A DNA stretch of 64,000 bases, taken from assembly GCF_022321485.1 (NCBI RefSeq), contig NZ_JAKOGG010000002.1:1-64000 (forward strand), given 5' to 3'. Origin of the DNA: Shewanella electrica. GTDB lineage: Bacteria > Pseudomonadota > Gammaproteobacteria > Enterobacterales > Shewanellaceae. The notes under the pieces were generated by a model. That model saw only the letters and a list, made by a program, of their open reading frames with translations, did not search any database and had not been told where the DNA came from. The position numbers were made by a program, and so were the translations under genes. Shown here piece by piece: positions 1 to 8,319 of this stretch (within the stretch, counting starts at the first letter, position 1; each line of letters starts with the position of its first letter).

Positions 1-85
1 GACTGCGTGACTGCGTGACTGCGTGACTGCGTGACTGCGTGACTGCGTGACTGCGTGACTGCGTGACTGCGTGACTGCGTGACTG
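1..85. repeat. Tandem octamer array (GACTGCGT)
   Basis: Ten perfect head-to-tail copies of the 8-base unit GACTGCGT fill bases 1-80, followed by a partial copy (GACTG) to 85. The array starts at the first base of the window, so its true left end and copy number are unknown. It lies just downstream of the small leftward gene at 92-259. A period of eight is not a codon multiple, so it is unlikely to be coding. Confidence 0.97.
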
Positions 86-91
86 TGCGCG

Positions 92-259
92 CTAACGGGT
101 CAACCACAGTGCTATGGTTAGCATCACAATCAATAAGCTGCTTACCCCAATAATCCAAATAAATCCTTGTTTACCTTTCTTCAGCGGTATGCCAAAGAAG
201 CGCAAAAACAAAATCCATAACAGACACAGAATAATTGGTACAAACAACATACGGCCCAT
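92..259 (-). CDS. Small two-helix membrane protein, unknown function
   Basis: A 55-residue protein made of two hydrophobic stretches (about residues 4-22 and 33-53) joined by a short basic loop containing PLKKGKQG. It looks like a small inner-membrane protein with two spanning helices. The start is set at the ATG at 259 because an AGGAGT ribosome site lies 5-6 bases upstream; an in-frame ATG six codons earlier has no such site. The gene ends a few bases from the octamer array. I do not recognise the family and propose no function. Confidence 0.6.
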   Translation of the reverse strand: MGRMLFVPIILCLLWILFLRFFGIPLKKGKQGFIWIIGVSSLLIVMLTIALWLTR

Positions 260-462
260 GGTAACTCCTAAGTGCATGGCGTTTTGGCGTTAGAGCCAAC
301 AATATTGCGGTGGTTGAGTAACGTCAGTCTGATGGGACGTAGGTGCAACGAATGACAAGACGATGCAGCCTTGCCGCAACGTGTGTGCGACAACTGCAAT
401 CGCGCACACTATTCAAGACGTTAGCTGTGTTCTTAGTATATAAGTGTCTGCCGTAATAAAAC

Positions 463-490
463 AAAAAAGGCCGCAGTAATTGCGACCTTT
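463..490 (-). terminator. Rho-independent terminator of the symporter gene
   Basis: A 10-bp stem with one mismatch (466-475 with 481-490, loop GTAAT) is followed on the minus strand by a T-rich run (the complement of 463-468). It lies about 25 bases after the stop of the leftward symporter gene. Confidence 0.75.
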
Positions 491-514
491 ACGATTTCTG
501 ATGGCGGTTCATGT

Positions 515-1786
515 TTAGCTTGCTTGAGCTTGATCCTGCTCTTGCTCTGGCGCATCAGTAGTGTCGGCGTAGAATTGCGCTTCGTTAAATTCACCCTCAG
601 ATTTACCCACCACCACAGAAGTCATCATATCGCCAGTGATATTGGTACAAGTTCGTGCCATATCAATGACGCGGTCAATGGCGGCAATGAACGCAATACC
701 TTCAAGTGGCAAACCAACCGCGCTCAAGGTTACGGTGAGCATCACCATGGCGCTACCTGGCACGCCCGCCGTACCGACCGAAGCAACGGTGGCGGTGGCG
801 ACAATCATCACATAGTCGGCAAAATCTAAGGGGATACCATAAATTTGCGCAATAAAAATCGACGCAATGGCAGGATAAATACCGCCACAGCCATCCATGT
901 TCATGGTGGCGCCTAACGGCAGCACAAACGCGGAGTAACGCTTAGAAACGCCCATATTGAGTGAGCAGCGGGTTGTCACCGGCAGGGTGCCGTAGCTAGA
1001 CGACGTTGTAAACGCCACAATCTGCGCTGGCAGCGCTTTACGGAAGAACTGTAGCAGTGGCAGACGTGCCACCAATTTAATCATGCCGCCATATACCAGC
1101 AGAATATGCAGCGCCACACCAATGTAGATAGCAATAATAAACCAAGCCAAGTGTTGCAGCGTACTAACGCCATATTCACCAACGACACTTGCCATCAAGC
1201 CAAATACACCGATTGGCGTCAGTTTTAGCACAAGGCGGGTCAGTTGGAACATCACTTCAGCACCGGCATTGATGACATTCTTCAATGGCGTCGCTTTTTC
1301 ACCCGCCATATTGATAGCAACACCAATCAATGCAGCAAAAACAATGATCTGCAGAACATTACCATTGGCTAATGAGGCAAATGGATTTTGTGGGATCATG
1401 TCCAATAGCACTTGTGCAAAACCGGGGATATTACGATCACGTACTTCGGTCGTGGCGAGTTGCATATTGCCACCCATATCGATGGATGACCCTACCGCCA
1501 AACCAATTAACGAGGCGAGCAAGCCCGTCAGCATAAACATACCCAGAGTTTTTATACTCAAGCGCTTAAGGTTGACGCCATCGCCAGACATGGCGGTAAC
1601 GCTAGTCACAATGGCACAAAATACCAACGGTGCGACCAACATTTTGATGGAATAGATGAAGAGATCGCCAAGAGGCGCTACGAGCGTGGCCTTTTCACCA
1701 AAAATAACGCCAACGAGTACGCCAAGTAAAAAGCCTGCGACCACTTTTTGCCAAAAGGGGAGCTTAGTAACAGTCTGCCAAATCAT
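515..1786 (-). CDS. Dicarboxylate/amino acid:cation symporter (DAACS family)
   Basis: A 423-residue secondary transporter of the GltP/DctA type. It would import dicarboxylates or acidic amino acids with Na+ or H+ across the inner membrane. The sequence shows the first helices after a short N-terminus (FLLGVLVGVIFGE), the serine-rich re-entrant loop SSSYGTLPVT, the NMDG substrate-site motif and the later GVPGSAMVML hairpin, all in the usual order. The length is normal for the family. The C-terminal 25 residues are Glu/Gln-rich. It stands alone on the minus strand with its own terminator. Substrate cannot be settled from sequence; the NMDGCGG variant of the usual NMDGT motif makes a non-glutamate substrate possible. 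Confidence 0.92.
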   Translation of the reverse strand: MIWQTVTKLPFWQKVVAGFLLGVLVGVIFGEKATLVAPLGDLFIYSIKMLVAPLVFCAIVTSVTAMSGDGVNLKRLSIKTLGMFMLTGLLASLIGLAVGSSIDMGGNMQLATTEVRDRNIPGFAQVLLDMIPQNPFASLANGNVLQIIVFAALIGVAINMAGEKATPLKNVINAGAEVMFQLTRLVLKLTPIGVFGLMASVVGEYGVSTLQHLAWFIIAIYIGVALHILLVYGGMIKLVARLPLLQFFRKALPAQIVAFTTSSSYGTLPVTTRCSLNMGVSKRYSAFVLPLGATMNMDGCGGIYPAIASIFIAQIYGIPLDFADYVMIVATATVASVGTAGVPGSAMVMLTVTLSAVGLPLEGIAFIAAIDRVIDMARTCTNITGDMMTSVVVGKSEGEFNEAQFYADTTDAPEQEQDQAQAS

Positions 1787-2133
1787 GTGTCATCCAAAGC
1801 AGTGCCAGCGGCCTGCATTATTATAGTTATGTCCCAGTGAAGGGGCGGTAAATCTTAACGGCTATTGTAATGGTTCAGCTTTAGAGCTAATAAATCGTTT
1901 TCTTATAACTTATTGCCATATTAAAGAGCATTATCTGATTTTAGGACAAAACATACTGTTAGCTGTCGCAGCTTTTTAGACTTGAAAAGCTGCTAGGGTG
2001 TTTATCTTTGCTGGTTGTTTTTGTAGCAGACAGAGCCTGATGTAGGCAAGGCAGGTGATGTGCCGTGCCGTTATTCTCCACCTACAGTACCTGCCGCTGA
2101 ATAAATCACGCTCTGTCGCTGTCCGAAAGGTTC

Positions 2134-2180
2134 ATTTAAACGCATCCTGAACTTTGTTGCCCCCAGTTTGCTTAGTTGAC
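2134..2180 (+). repeat. Dispersed intergenic repeat, copy A (left half only)
   Basis: This segment matches the left half of two repeats at 39922-40026 and 40177-40283: it shares ATTTAAACGC, then GAACTTTGTTGC, then a CTTAGTTGAC block in the same order and spacing. The right half, with its GCGTTTAAT...ATTAAACGC hairpin, is missing and a tandem heptamer array begins ten bases later. Confidence 0.75.
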
Positions 2181-2190
2181 GATGGATTAC

Positions 2191-2230
2191 CAGACTCCAG
2201 ACTCCAGACTCCAGACTCCAGACTCCAGAC
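2191..2230. repeat. Tandem heptamer array (CAGACTC)
   Basis: Five full copies and one partial copy of the 7-base unit CAGACTC in perfect head-to-tail order. It lies directly right of the truncated dispersed repeat and is the second simple array flanking the symporter gene. Confidence 0.95.
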
Positions 2231-2374
2231 AAAGCAGCGGTTAGCTCCTCAATCAATTGCATTTTGATTGTGGGCGACAAAGCCAAAATTAAACCTAGCT
2301 TGGCGGCACTCGGCCACAACATCGTGGATATGAGTCTGTCGGCGCTGTCGGTTTGGGGGAACGAACATATTTGA

Positions 2375-2405
2375 AAGTGACGCGATAAGTAGCGTCACTT
2401 TTTGT
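2375..2405 (+). terminator. Strong hairpin with T-run, no clear upstream gene
   Basis: A perfect 9-bp stem (2375-2383 with 2392-2400, loop GATAAGTA) runs straight into T residues on the plus strand. It has the form of a rho-independent terminator, yet no plus-strand gene was found between it and the left edge of the window. On the minus strand the trailing T-run is short. Confidence 0.65.
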
Positions 2406-2510
2406 TTAGCGTGATAAAGAAATGTTTGATCACAAAGTGGTAATGGCGTTTTAGCGATTTAAATCTTAGTGTTAGGCACGATTATTGACAAATAGGTGAA
2501 GGAGTTACAG

Positions 2511-5387
2511 ATGAGAAAAGGGTGGCTAGTCGCGGTTGCTGTCGCAGCGGCGCTATCAGGTTGTTCGGGGGAGGTCGCCAATACGGCTAGTACTGCGGTG
2601 CAAACCCAAGCCAGTGTTAGTTTGCCAGCGGGCGTTACATTGGTGGAGTCATATGCTCCGAAAGCTGGGGAAATTGGCATTCCGTTCAACAAATATCAAC
2701 TCGCCAACGGCCTCACTGTGATTTTGCACCAAGACCATTCCGATCCTTTGGTGCATGTGGATGTGACTTATCATGTGGGTTCTGATCGCGAATACTACGG
2801 TCGCACTGGTTTTGCGCACTTGTTTGAACACATGATGTTCCAAGGTTCAGAACATGTGGCCGATGAGCAACATATTAAAACCGTCACCGAAGCCGGTGGT
2901 TCAATGAACGGTACCACTAACACTGACCGTACCAATTATTTTGAAACTGTACCGAGCAACCAACTCGAAAAGATGCTCTGGCTTGAGTCTGATCGTATGG
3001 GCTTTTTACTGCCAGCGCTAACCGATGAAAAGTTTGAAGTGCAACGTGCAACAGTGAAGAACGAACGTGGTCAACGAGTGGATAATCGACCTTATGGACG
3101 TGTTGGCGAAGTGTTTGATCAAGCCTTTTACCCAGCGGGACATCCATATTCTTGGCCCGTCATCGGTTGGCCTGCTGATTTGGACCGTGCTACAAGCCAA
3201 GATGTTCGTGACTTCTTTAGCCGTTGGTATGGCCCAAACAACGCCACATTAACCATTGGTGGGGATTTGAATGAAGCGCAAACGCTAGCGTGGGTCAATA
3301 AATACTTTGGTGAAATTCCGCGTGGGCCAGAAGTGACCTCACTGGCTAAGCCATTAGTGACGTTAGATAAAACTCGCTATGTGTCGTTTGAAGACAATGT
3401 CCATCTGCCTTTGCTGCAAATCGGTTTCCCTACAGTTTATGCGCGCCATGAAGATGAAGCACCGCTTGATGTGCTAGCGTCTATTTTAGGTGGCGGTGAA
3501 ACCTCTATTCTCTACAAAAACCTCGTTAAAGATGGTTATGCAGTGCAAGCCCAAGCCAGTCATGGTTGCTCTGAGCTTGCTTGCCGAATGGCCTTTATTG
3601 CTTTGGCAAATCCAGCCAAAGGCGGTGCACTGGCACCGATTGAAGCCAAGGTGCGTGAGTCGATTCAAGAATTTGAAGCGCGTGGCGTGACCGATGAAGA
3701 TATCGACAAAGTAAAAATGCAAATCCGTTCGCAGACCATTTATGGCTTACAAAGTGTGAGTGGCAAAGTCAGTAGCTTGGCGAGCAATGAAACTTTCACC
3801 GGTGAGCCAAACCAAGTGGAATATGATCTGAAACGCTATGGCGCGGTCACCAAAGCCGACGTGATGCGCGTTTATAATCAATATATTAAAGGTAAGCCGA
3901 GTGTAGTGCTGAGTGTGGTACCAAAAGGCGGTGAAGCCTTGATTGCAGCAGCTGATAACTTTACGCCAACCAACCCGCCAGTTGCCGATAAAGCGGTGGA
4001 AGGCTTAACTGAGGAAAAACCTCAGGTGGCGCAGAGCAGCTTTGATCGCAATATCGAGCCGCCAGCCGGTGAGCCAGTGACATTGCATGTACCTGAGTTG
4101 TGGCGCAGCAAACTGGCCAACAACGTCGAAGTGATGGGCACCCAAAGCACTGAAACGCCGACCACAAGCCTAGTTATCTACTTTGATGGCGGTCATAAAC
4201 TGGAAGCGTTGAGTAAGGCGGGCTTAGCCAGTTTAACTGCCGATGTGTTAAATGACTCAACAGCGAAACATAGCACCGAAGAGTTAGCTCAGCAGCTTGA
4301 TTTGCTCGGTGCGCGCATTAGCTTCAGTGCCAATGATTATCAAAGTTCCATTCGTGTTACTGCATTGACTGAAAACCTTGATGCCACTATCGCGTTGCTC
4401 AAAGAAAAGCTGCTAGAGCCAGGTTTCGTAGCGGCAGATTTTGAACGTGATAAACAGCAAATGCTGCAGATGCTGCAACATGAGAGTTCATCACCCAGTG
4501 CCTTAGCCAGTAAGGGCTTTAGCAAGATGCTCTTCGGTGACGACATGTATCTTGGTGTCAGTGCTAACGGCACGCTATCCACGGTGCCAAACATTACATT
4601 GGCCGATGTTAAAGCGTTTTACCAAAAACAGTACACTGCAGGTAATGCGCAAATTGTGGCGGTATCTGATTTACCACAAGCCAGCTTAATGCAAAAACTG
4701 GCGCCAATCGCCGCGCTGACTGGTCCGGGTGCCAGCGCGCCAACTGAGCCAGCAAACACGCTGGTTAAAGCCAATACGGTGTACCTGATTGATAAACCGG
4801 GTGCGGCGCAATCAGTGATCCGCGTGGGCAAACTGGCGATGACCTTTGATGTGGATGGTGATTACTTCAAGTCCACCTTAATGAACTACCCGTTAGGTGG
4901 TGCGTTTAATAGCCGAATCAACCTGAACTTGCGCGAAGATAAAGGCTATACCTACGGTGCTCGCTCCATGTTTGTTGGGGGCAAGGAACAAGGTTACTTT
5001 TATGTTGGTGCCGATGTGCGTGCTGATGTGACCGATAAAGCCTTGGCGGAGGTGATGAAAGAGATCTCTCGCTATCATGCACAAGGCATGACTGCGGCAG
5101 AGCTTAAATTCACGCAAAACTCTATCAGCCAAAGTAAGGCGATGGACTACGAAAGTCCGTACGATAAAGCAGGGTTTATTCGTACCATCCAACGCTACGA
5201 CTTACCGGTGAACTACATCGAGCAACAAGATAAAATCTTGGCGAATGCCAATGTGGAACAGTTAAGTCAATTGGCGCAGAAATGGCTCGACCCACAGTCG
5301 ATGGGGATTTTGGTTGTGGGCGATAAAGCAACGGTGCAACCGGGCTTAGAAGCTCTTGGCTATAAAGTCGTCGACATGACCTTGTAA
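2511..5387 (+). CDS. M16 family zinc metallopeptidase, lipoprotein
   Basis: A 958-residue pitrilysin/insulinase-like peptidase with two M16 repeats, anchored as a lipoprotein in the envelope. The N-terminus is a lipoprotein signal ending in LSGC (lipidated Cys18). The N-terminal half has the inverted zinc motif HLFEH at residues 103-107, and the expected downstream glutamate lies in the VKNERGQRVD segment. The C-terminal half (from about residue 540) has the same fold but no HxxEH, as in the usual inactive partner repeat. The start at 2511 follows GGAG five bases upstream; an in-frame start five codons earlier lacks this. It is a single gene followed by a strong hairpin at 5441. Likely role: degradation of peptides in the periplasm (family inference). 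Confidence 0.93.
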   Translation: MRKGWLVAVAVAAALSGCSGEVANTASTAVQTQASVSLPAGVTLVESYAPKAGEIGIPFNKYQLANGLTVILHQDHSDPLVHVDVTYHVGSDREYYGRTGFAHLFEHMMFQGSEHVADEQHIKTVTEAGGSMNGTTNTDRTNYFETVPSNQLEKMLWLESDRMGFLLPALTDEKFEVQRATVKNERGQRVDNRPYGRVGEVFDQAFYPAGHPYSWPVIGWPADLDRATSQDVRDFFSRWYGPNNATLTIGGDLNEAQTLAWVNKYFGEIPRGPEVTSLAKPLVTLDKTRYVSFEDNVHLPLLQIGFPTVYARHEDEAPLDVLASILGGGETSILYKNLVKDGYAVQAQASHGCSELACRMAFIALANPAKGGALAPIEAKVRESIQEFEARGVTDEDIDKVKMQIRSQTIYGLQSVSGKVSSLASNETFTGEPNQVEYDLKRYGAVTKADVMRVYNQYIKGKPSVVLSVVPKGGEALIAAADNFTPTNPPVADKAVEGLTEEKPQVAQSSFDRNIEPPAGEPVTLHVPELWRSKLANNVEVMGTQSTETPTTSLVIYFDGGHKLEALSKAGLASLTADVLNDSTAKHSTEELAQQLDLLGARISFSANDYQSSIRVTALTENLDATIALLKEKLLEPGFVAADFERDKQQMLQMLQHESSSPSALASKGFSKMLFGDDMYLGVSANGTLSTVPNITLADVKAFYQKQYTAGNAQIVAVSDLPQASLMQKLAPIAALTGPGASAPTEPANTLVKANTVYLIDKPGAAQSVIRVGKLAMTFDVDGDYFKSTLMNYPLGGAFNSRINLNLREDKGYTYGARSMFVGGKEQGYFYVGADVRADVTDKALAEVMKEISRYHAQGMTAAELKFTQNSISQSKAMDYESPYDKAGFIRTIQRYDLPVNYIEQQDKILANANVEQLSQLAQKWLDPQSMGILVVGDKATVQPGLEALGYKVVDMTL

Positions 5388-5440
5388 TAGTTAAAATCGC
5401 CCCCATAATGAGGGGACGAGCCACTTAGCTCAAGTCAGAC

Positions 5441-5473
5441 TAAGGTGACGAAAGTGATTTCGTCACCTTATTA
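5441..5473 (+). terminator. Hairpin after the M16 peptidase gene
   Basis: A perfect 13-bp stem (5441-5453 with 5458-5470, loop GTGA) followed by a weak T-rich tail. It separates the protease gene from gshA. Confidence 0.7.
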
Positions 5474-5545
5474 CGTTTAACCACCTTCTCCTGCATTCTG
5501 ATTCGTTATGTAAAACTTGACACTACCCGCTAGGTAGGAGTTAAG

Positions 5546-7171
5546 GTGGCGACAATTGAGCTAAATTACAGAGATCTAAACTTGAAGTCATTTGATGAGA
5601 CGTTGGCACTATTTGCCGATGAAAACAGCCGTAAAGCATTGCGTACGATGCACCGCGGTATCGAAAGGGAAGCACTGCGTATCGCACCAGATGGCAAGCT
5701 GGCAATGACGCCTCATCCGCAGGCGCTGGGCGCCGCGTTGACCCATTCACGCATTACTACCGATTACAGCGAATCCTTGATGGAGTTTATTACCCCAGTA
5801 TATGAGGATATCGGTCAACTGCTCACCGGATTGACGGAAACCCATGCCTATGCAGTACAACACCTTAATGGTGAAAAACTGTGGCCGGTCAGTATGCCGT
5901 GTTATGTCGGTGATGAACGCGATATTCCTATCTCTTGGTATGGCACGTCCAATACTGGCACGCTCAAACGCACCTATCGTAAAGGCCTGACCTATCGTTA
6001 TGGCGCATTGATGCAGATTATTGCCGGGGTGCACTTTAATTTCTCAGTAGATGATGCGGTATGGCAACACCTGTATCAGCACAGCGATAAACAACTGCCG
6101 CTGAAGGACTTTATCTCTGAGCGTTACTTTGACCTGATCCGCAATTACCGCCGTACCGTGTGGGTGCTGCCTTATCTGTTTGGCGCATCGCCAGCGTTAT
6201 GTCGCTCGTTCCTAAAAGAACAACGCACCGACCTGAAGTTCCTGCAACACAGCAAAGGCACCTTGTATCTGCCGCATGCGACGTCGCTGCGCATGAGTGA
6301 CTTGGGCTACACCAACAAAGAGCAAGAAACGTTGTCGATCAACTACAACTCGCTCAATGAGTACCTCAGTGGCATTAAAGCGGCTATTCATATGCCGTCG
6401 AAAAAATTTGCCGATATTGGCGTTAAAGTGGATGGCGAATATCGTCAACTCAATGCCAATATTTTGCAGATTGAGAACGAATTTTATGCACCAATTCGCG
6501 CCAAACGCGTGGTGAAACGTGGCGAAAAACCATCGGAAGCGCTGTGTCGTGCCGGAGTGCAATATATTGAAGTGCGTGCGCTGGACGTTAACCCATTCAG
6601 CCCGATTGGTATCAATGCTTGCCAAGTGCGCTTCCTCGACCTATTCCTGTTGTATTGTTTGTTTACGCCATCGCCTGTCATTGATGCTGATGGCGAGAAA
6701 GAACTGGCCGCGAACTTAAAAGCCGTGGTGATGGAAGGCCGCAAACCACAACTGACGTTGAGCCGTAACCAGCAAGCAGTGACCTTGCAACAATGGCTTG
6801 GTGAAATTTTTGATGGTATGCGTCGTATTGCGGCGCTGATTGATGGTGATGGCAAGGAATATCTGCAAGCGCTAGATTATTGGCAGCAAGCGGTGGCTGA
6901 TCCCGAGATGACCCTGTCTGGCCGTATCTGGCAAACCTTGACCGATACCGGCCTCGACCACGGTACTTGGATGCGCCAGCTGTCAGAGCAATACTATCAG
7001 CAATTGAAACAGCAACCGTTGTCAGATGCGGTAACGGCTTCGTTTGAGGCAGAAGCGGCCGCATCGCTGGAGCAACAGTTGCAGATTGAACAAGCCGATA
7101 CACTCACGTTTGATGAGTATCTCGCGGCTTATTTCGGTAACAAACAATCGATGGACGAACCGGTACATTGA
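5546..7171 (+). CDS. gshA: Glutamate-cysteine ligase
   Basis: 541 residues. It catalyses the first and rate-limiting step of glutathione synthesis, ATP-dependent joining of L-glutamate and L-cysteine, in the cytoplasm. The block GIEREALRI, then ALTHSRITTDYSESLMEFIT, follows the gammaproteobacterial GshA N-terminus closely, and YIEVRALDVNPFSPIGI matches the conserved central region. The start is a GTG at 5546 with AGGAG at 5536-5540 upstream. The C-terminus overlaps the start of the next lipoprotein gene. Glutathione users elsewhere in the window (adhC, gfa, gss) fit its presence, though they are not linked by operon. Confidence 0.96.
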   Translation: MATIELNYRDLNLKSFDETLALFADENSRKALRTMHRGIEREALRIAPDGKLAMTPHPQALGAALTHSRITTDYSESLMEFITPVYEDIGQLLTGLTETHAYAVQHLNGEKLWPVSMPCYVGDERDIPISWYGTSNTGTLKRTYRKGLTYRYGALMQIIAGVHFNFSVDDAVWQHLYQHSDKQLPLKDFISERYFDLIRNYRRTVWVLPYLFGASPALCRSFLKEQRTDLKFLQHSKGTLYLPHATSLRMSDLGYTNKEQETLSINYNSLNEYLSGIKAAIHMPSKKFADIGVKVDGEYRQLNANILQIENEFYAPIRAKRVVKRGEKPSEALCRAGVQYIEVRALDVNPFSPIGINACQVRFLDLFLLYCLFTPSPVIDADGEKELAANLKAVVMEGRKPQLTLSRNQQAVTLQQWLGEIFDGMRRIAALIDGDGKEYLQALDYWQQAVADPEMTLSGRIWQTLTDTGLDHGTWMRQLSEQYYQQLKQQPLSDAVTASFEAEAAASLEQQLQIEQADTLTFDEYLAAYFGNKQSMDEPVH

Positions 7172-7587
7172 AATATTCGCTAGTCGTTATCGCCGCAGCC
7201 TTGTTATCTGCCTGTGCCTCGGCACCGGAAGAGCAAGCAAGCTGCGGTGTAGTCAGCACCTTTCTGCCCGCTGCGCCGAATGAACACTATTTTCCTTTAG
7301 TGGTTACCAGCGTGGATGGCAAATCGGTGATCTCCAAGCCGAACTATCTGCTGCCGGTAGGCGAGCATAGTTTTACCGTGTCTGAACTGATCAATGATGA
7401 GACGTTACAGGTGCGGTTAGCGGCGCGGGTGCCGAAAACGATTGTCGTCAATGTTGCCGCAGATACCCGCTATCAGTTGATGGCGCAATTCAATGTGGAT
7501 AAGCAATACCGCGGTAATGATCAGAATTTTTGGCAGCCGGTGATCCGCTCGCAGGAATATCACGAATGTGAGCTGCAAGACGATTAA
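7168..7587 (+). CDS. Small lipoprotein, unknown function
   Basis: A 139-residue protein with a clear lipoprotein signal: a short basic start, a hydrophobic core and the lipobox LSAC (Cys15 or 16). The rest is a small, probably beta-rich domain with the stretch RVPKTIVVNVAADTRYQLMAQF, which resembles periplasmic PEGA-like or carboxypeptidase-regulatory-like folds only loosely. Translation appears to start at TTG (7168), which overlaps the gshA stop (TTGA), so it is probably translationally coupled to gshA. No named family is recognised. Confidence 0.75.
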   Translation: MKYSLVVIAAALLSACASAPEEQASCGVVSTFLPAAPNEHYFPLVVTSVDGKSVISKPNYLLPVGEHSFTVSELINDETLQVRLAARVPKTIVVNVAADTRYQLMAQFNVDKQYRGNDQNFWQPVIRSQEYHECELQDD

Positions 7588-7662
7588 CTGCAATTGTGGG
7601 TTGAAATTTGCCAGCGAGTCGGGCTCAATGGTAATAATTTGCTCTAATTCCGGTACTTAGGT

Positions 7663-8319
7663 TTGCAGTCTTTCCCAAAAAGTTACCTTGCTCAATGGTT
7701 ACGCAGCTCGCGCAATGGCGCGCTGGTTGCGCTAACCGCCATCATGCTTGCTGGCTGTGCCACGCCACCGCCAAAAAATCCTGACAATATTTGTGAAATC
7801 TTCCGTGAAAACCGTGACTGGTATGAGGCTGCCGTTGATGCCCGCGATAAATGGGGCGTGCCGGTGCATGTGCCGATTGCCATGATGTATCAGGAAAGCT
7901 CATTCAAACATAACGCCCAGCCACCGATGGAGTATTTCCTCGGCTTTATTCCCATTGGCCGCGCCAGTGATGCTTATGGTTATGCTCAAGCCAAAACCAT
8001 GACATGGGATGACTACGTGCGTGAAACTGGTAACAGCTGGTCCAGCCGTAGTGATTTTGATGATGCGATGGACTTTATGGGCTGGTTTATTTGGAAAACC
8101 CATAAGATCAACGGTGTGTCTAAATGGGATGCGAAGAACCAATACCTGAATTATCACGAAGGCTGGGGCGGTTACAAACGCGGCAGCTATTGGAAGAAAA
8201 AGTGGTTAATTAAGGTCGCCAAAAAAGTGGATACCCGTTCACGTAAATATGCCGCGCAGTACCGTTCATGCCAAGAGGAGTTAGATTCTTCCTGGTTATG
8301 GCGTTTCTTTTTTGGCTAG
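7663..8319 (+). CDS. Transglycosylase SLT-like lipoprotein
   Basis: A 218-residue protein with a lipobox LAGC near residue 32 and a lysozyme-like region beginning VPVHVPIAMMYQESSF. In that region the glutamate of QESSF sits where lytic transglycosylases carry their catalytic acid, followed by DAYGYAQ in place of the usual GLMQ. This points to a peptidoglycan-cleaving enzyme in the periplasm, though of a diverged type. The start is probably TTG at 7663; no ATG is available upstream of the signal sequence, and the ribosome site is weak. The 3' end overlaps the convergent GGDEF gene by 24 bases. Confidence 0.75.
   Translation: MQSFPKSYLAQWLRSSRNGALVALTAIMLAGCATPPPKNPDNICEIFRENRDWYEAAVDARDKWGVPVHVPIAMMYQESSFKHNAQPPMEYFLGFIPIGRASDAYGYAQAKTMTWDDYVRETGNSWSSRSDFDDAMDFMGWFIWKTHKINGVSKWDAKNQYLNYHEGWGGYKRGSYWKKKWLIKVAKKVDTRSRKYAAQYRSCQEELDSSWLWRFFFG

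Larger units (their letters stand above)
1787..2374. other. Long intergenic region with repeats, no convincing gene
   Basis: No supported coding region lies in this stretch. It holds the promoter region of the leftward symporter, the left half of a dispersed repeat (2134-2180) and a heptamer array (2191-2230). An 83-codon frame on the minus strand is made largely of the two repeats and is not counted as a gene. Confidence 0.7.

Noticed and set aside
1-85. CRISPR-like repeat array
   Set aside because: Units are eight bases without spacers; there are no cas genes.
2071-2322. 83-codon frame on the minus strand with repeated SGVWSLE
   Set aside because: It is the translation of the heptamer array and the dispersed repeat; no ribosome site and no family.
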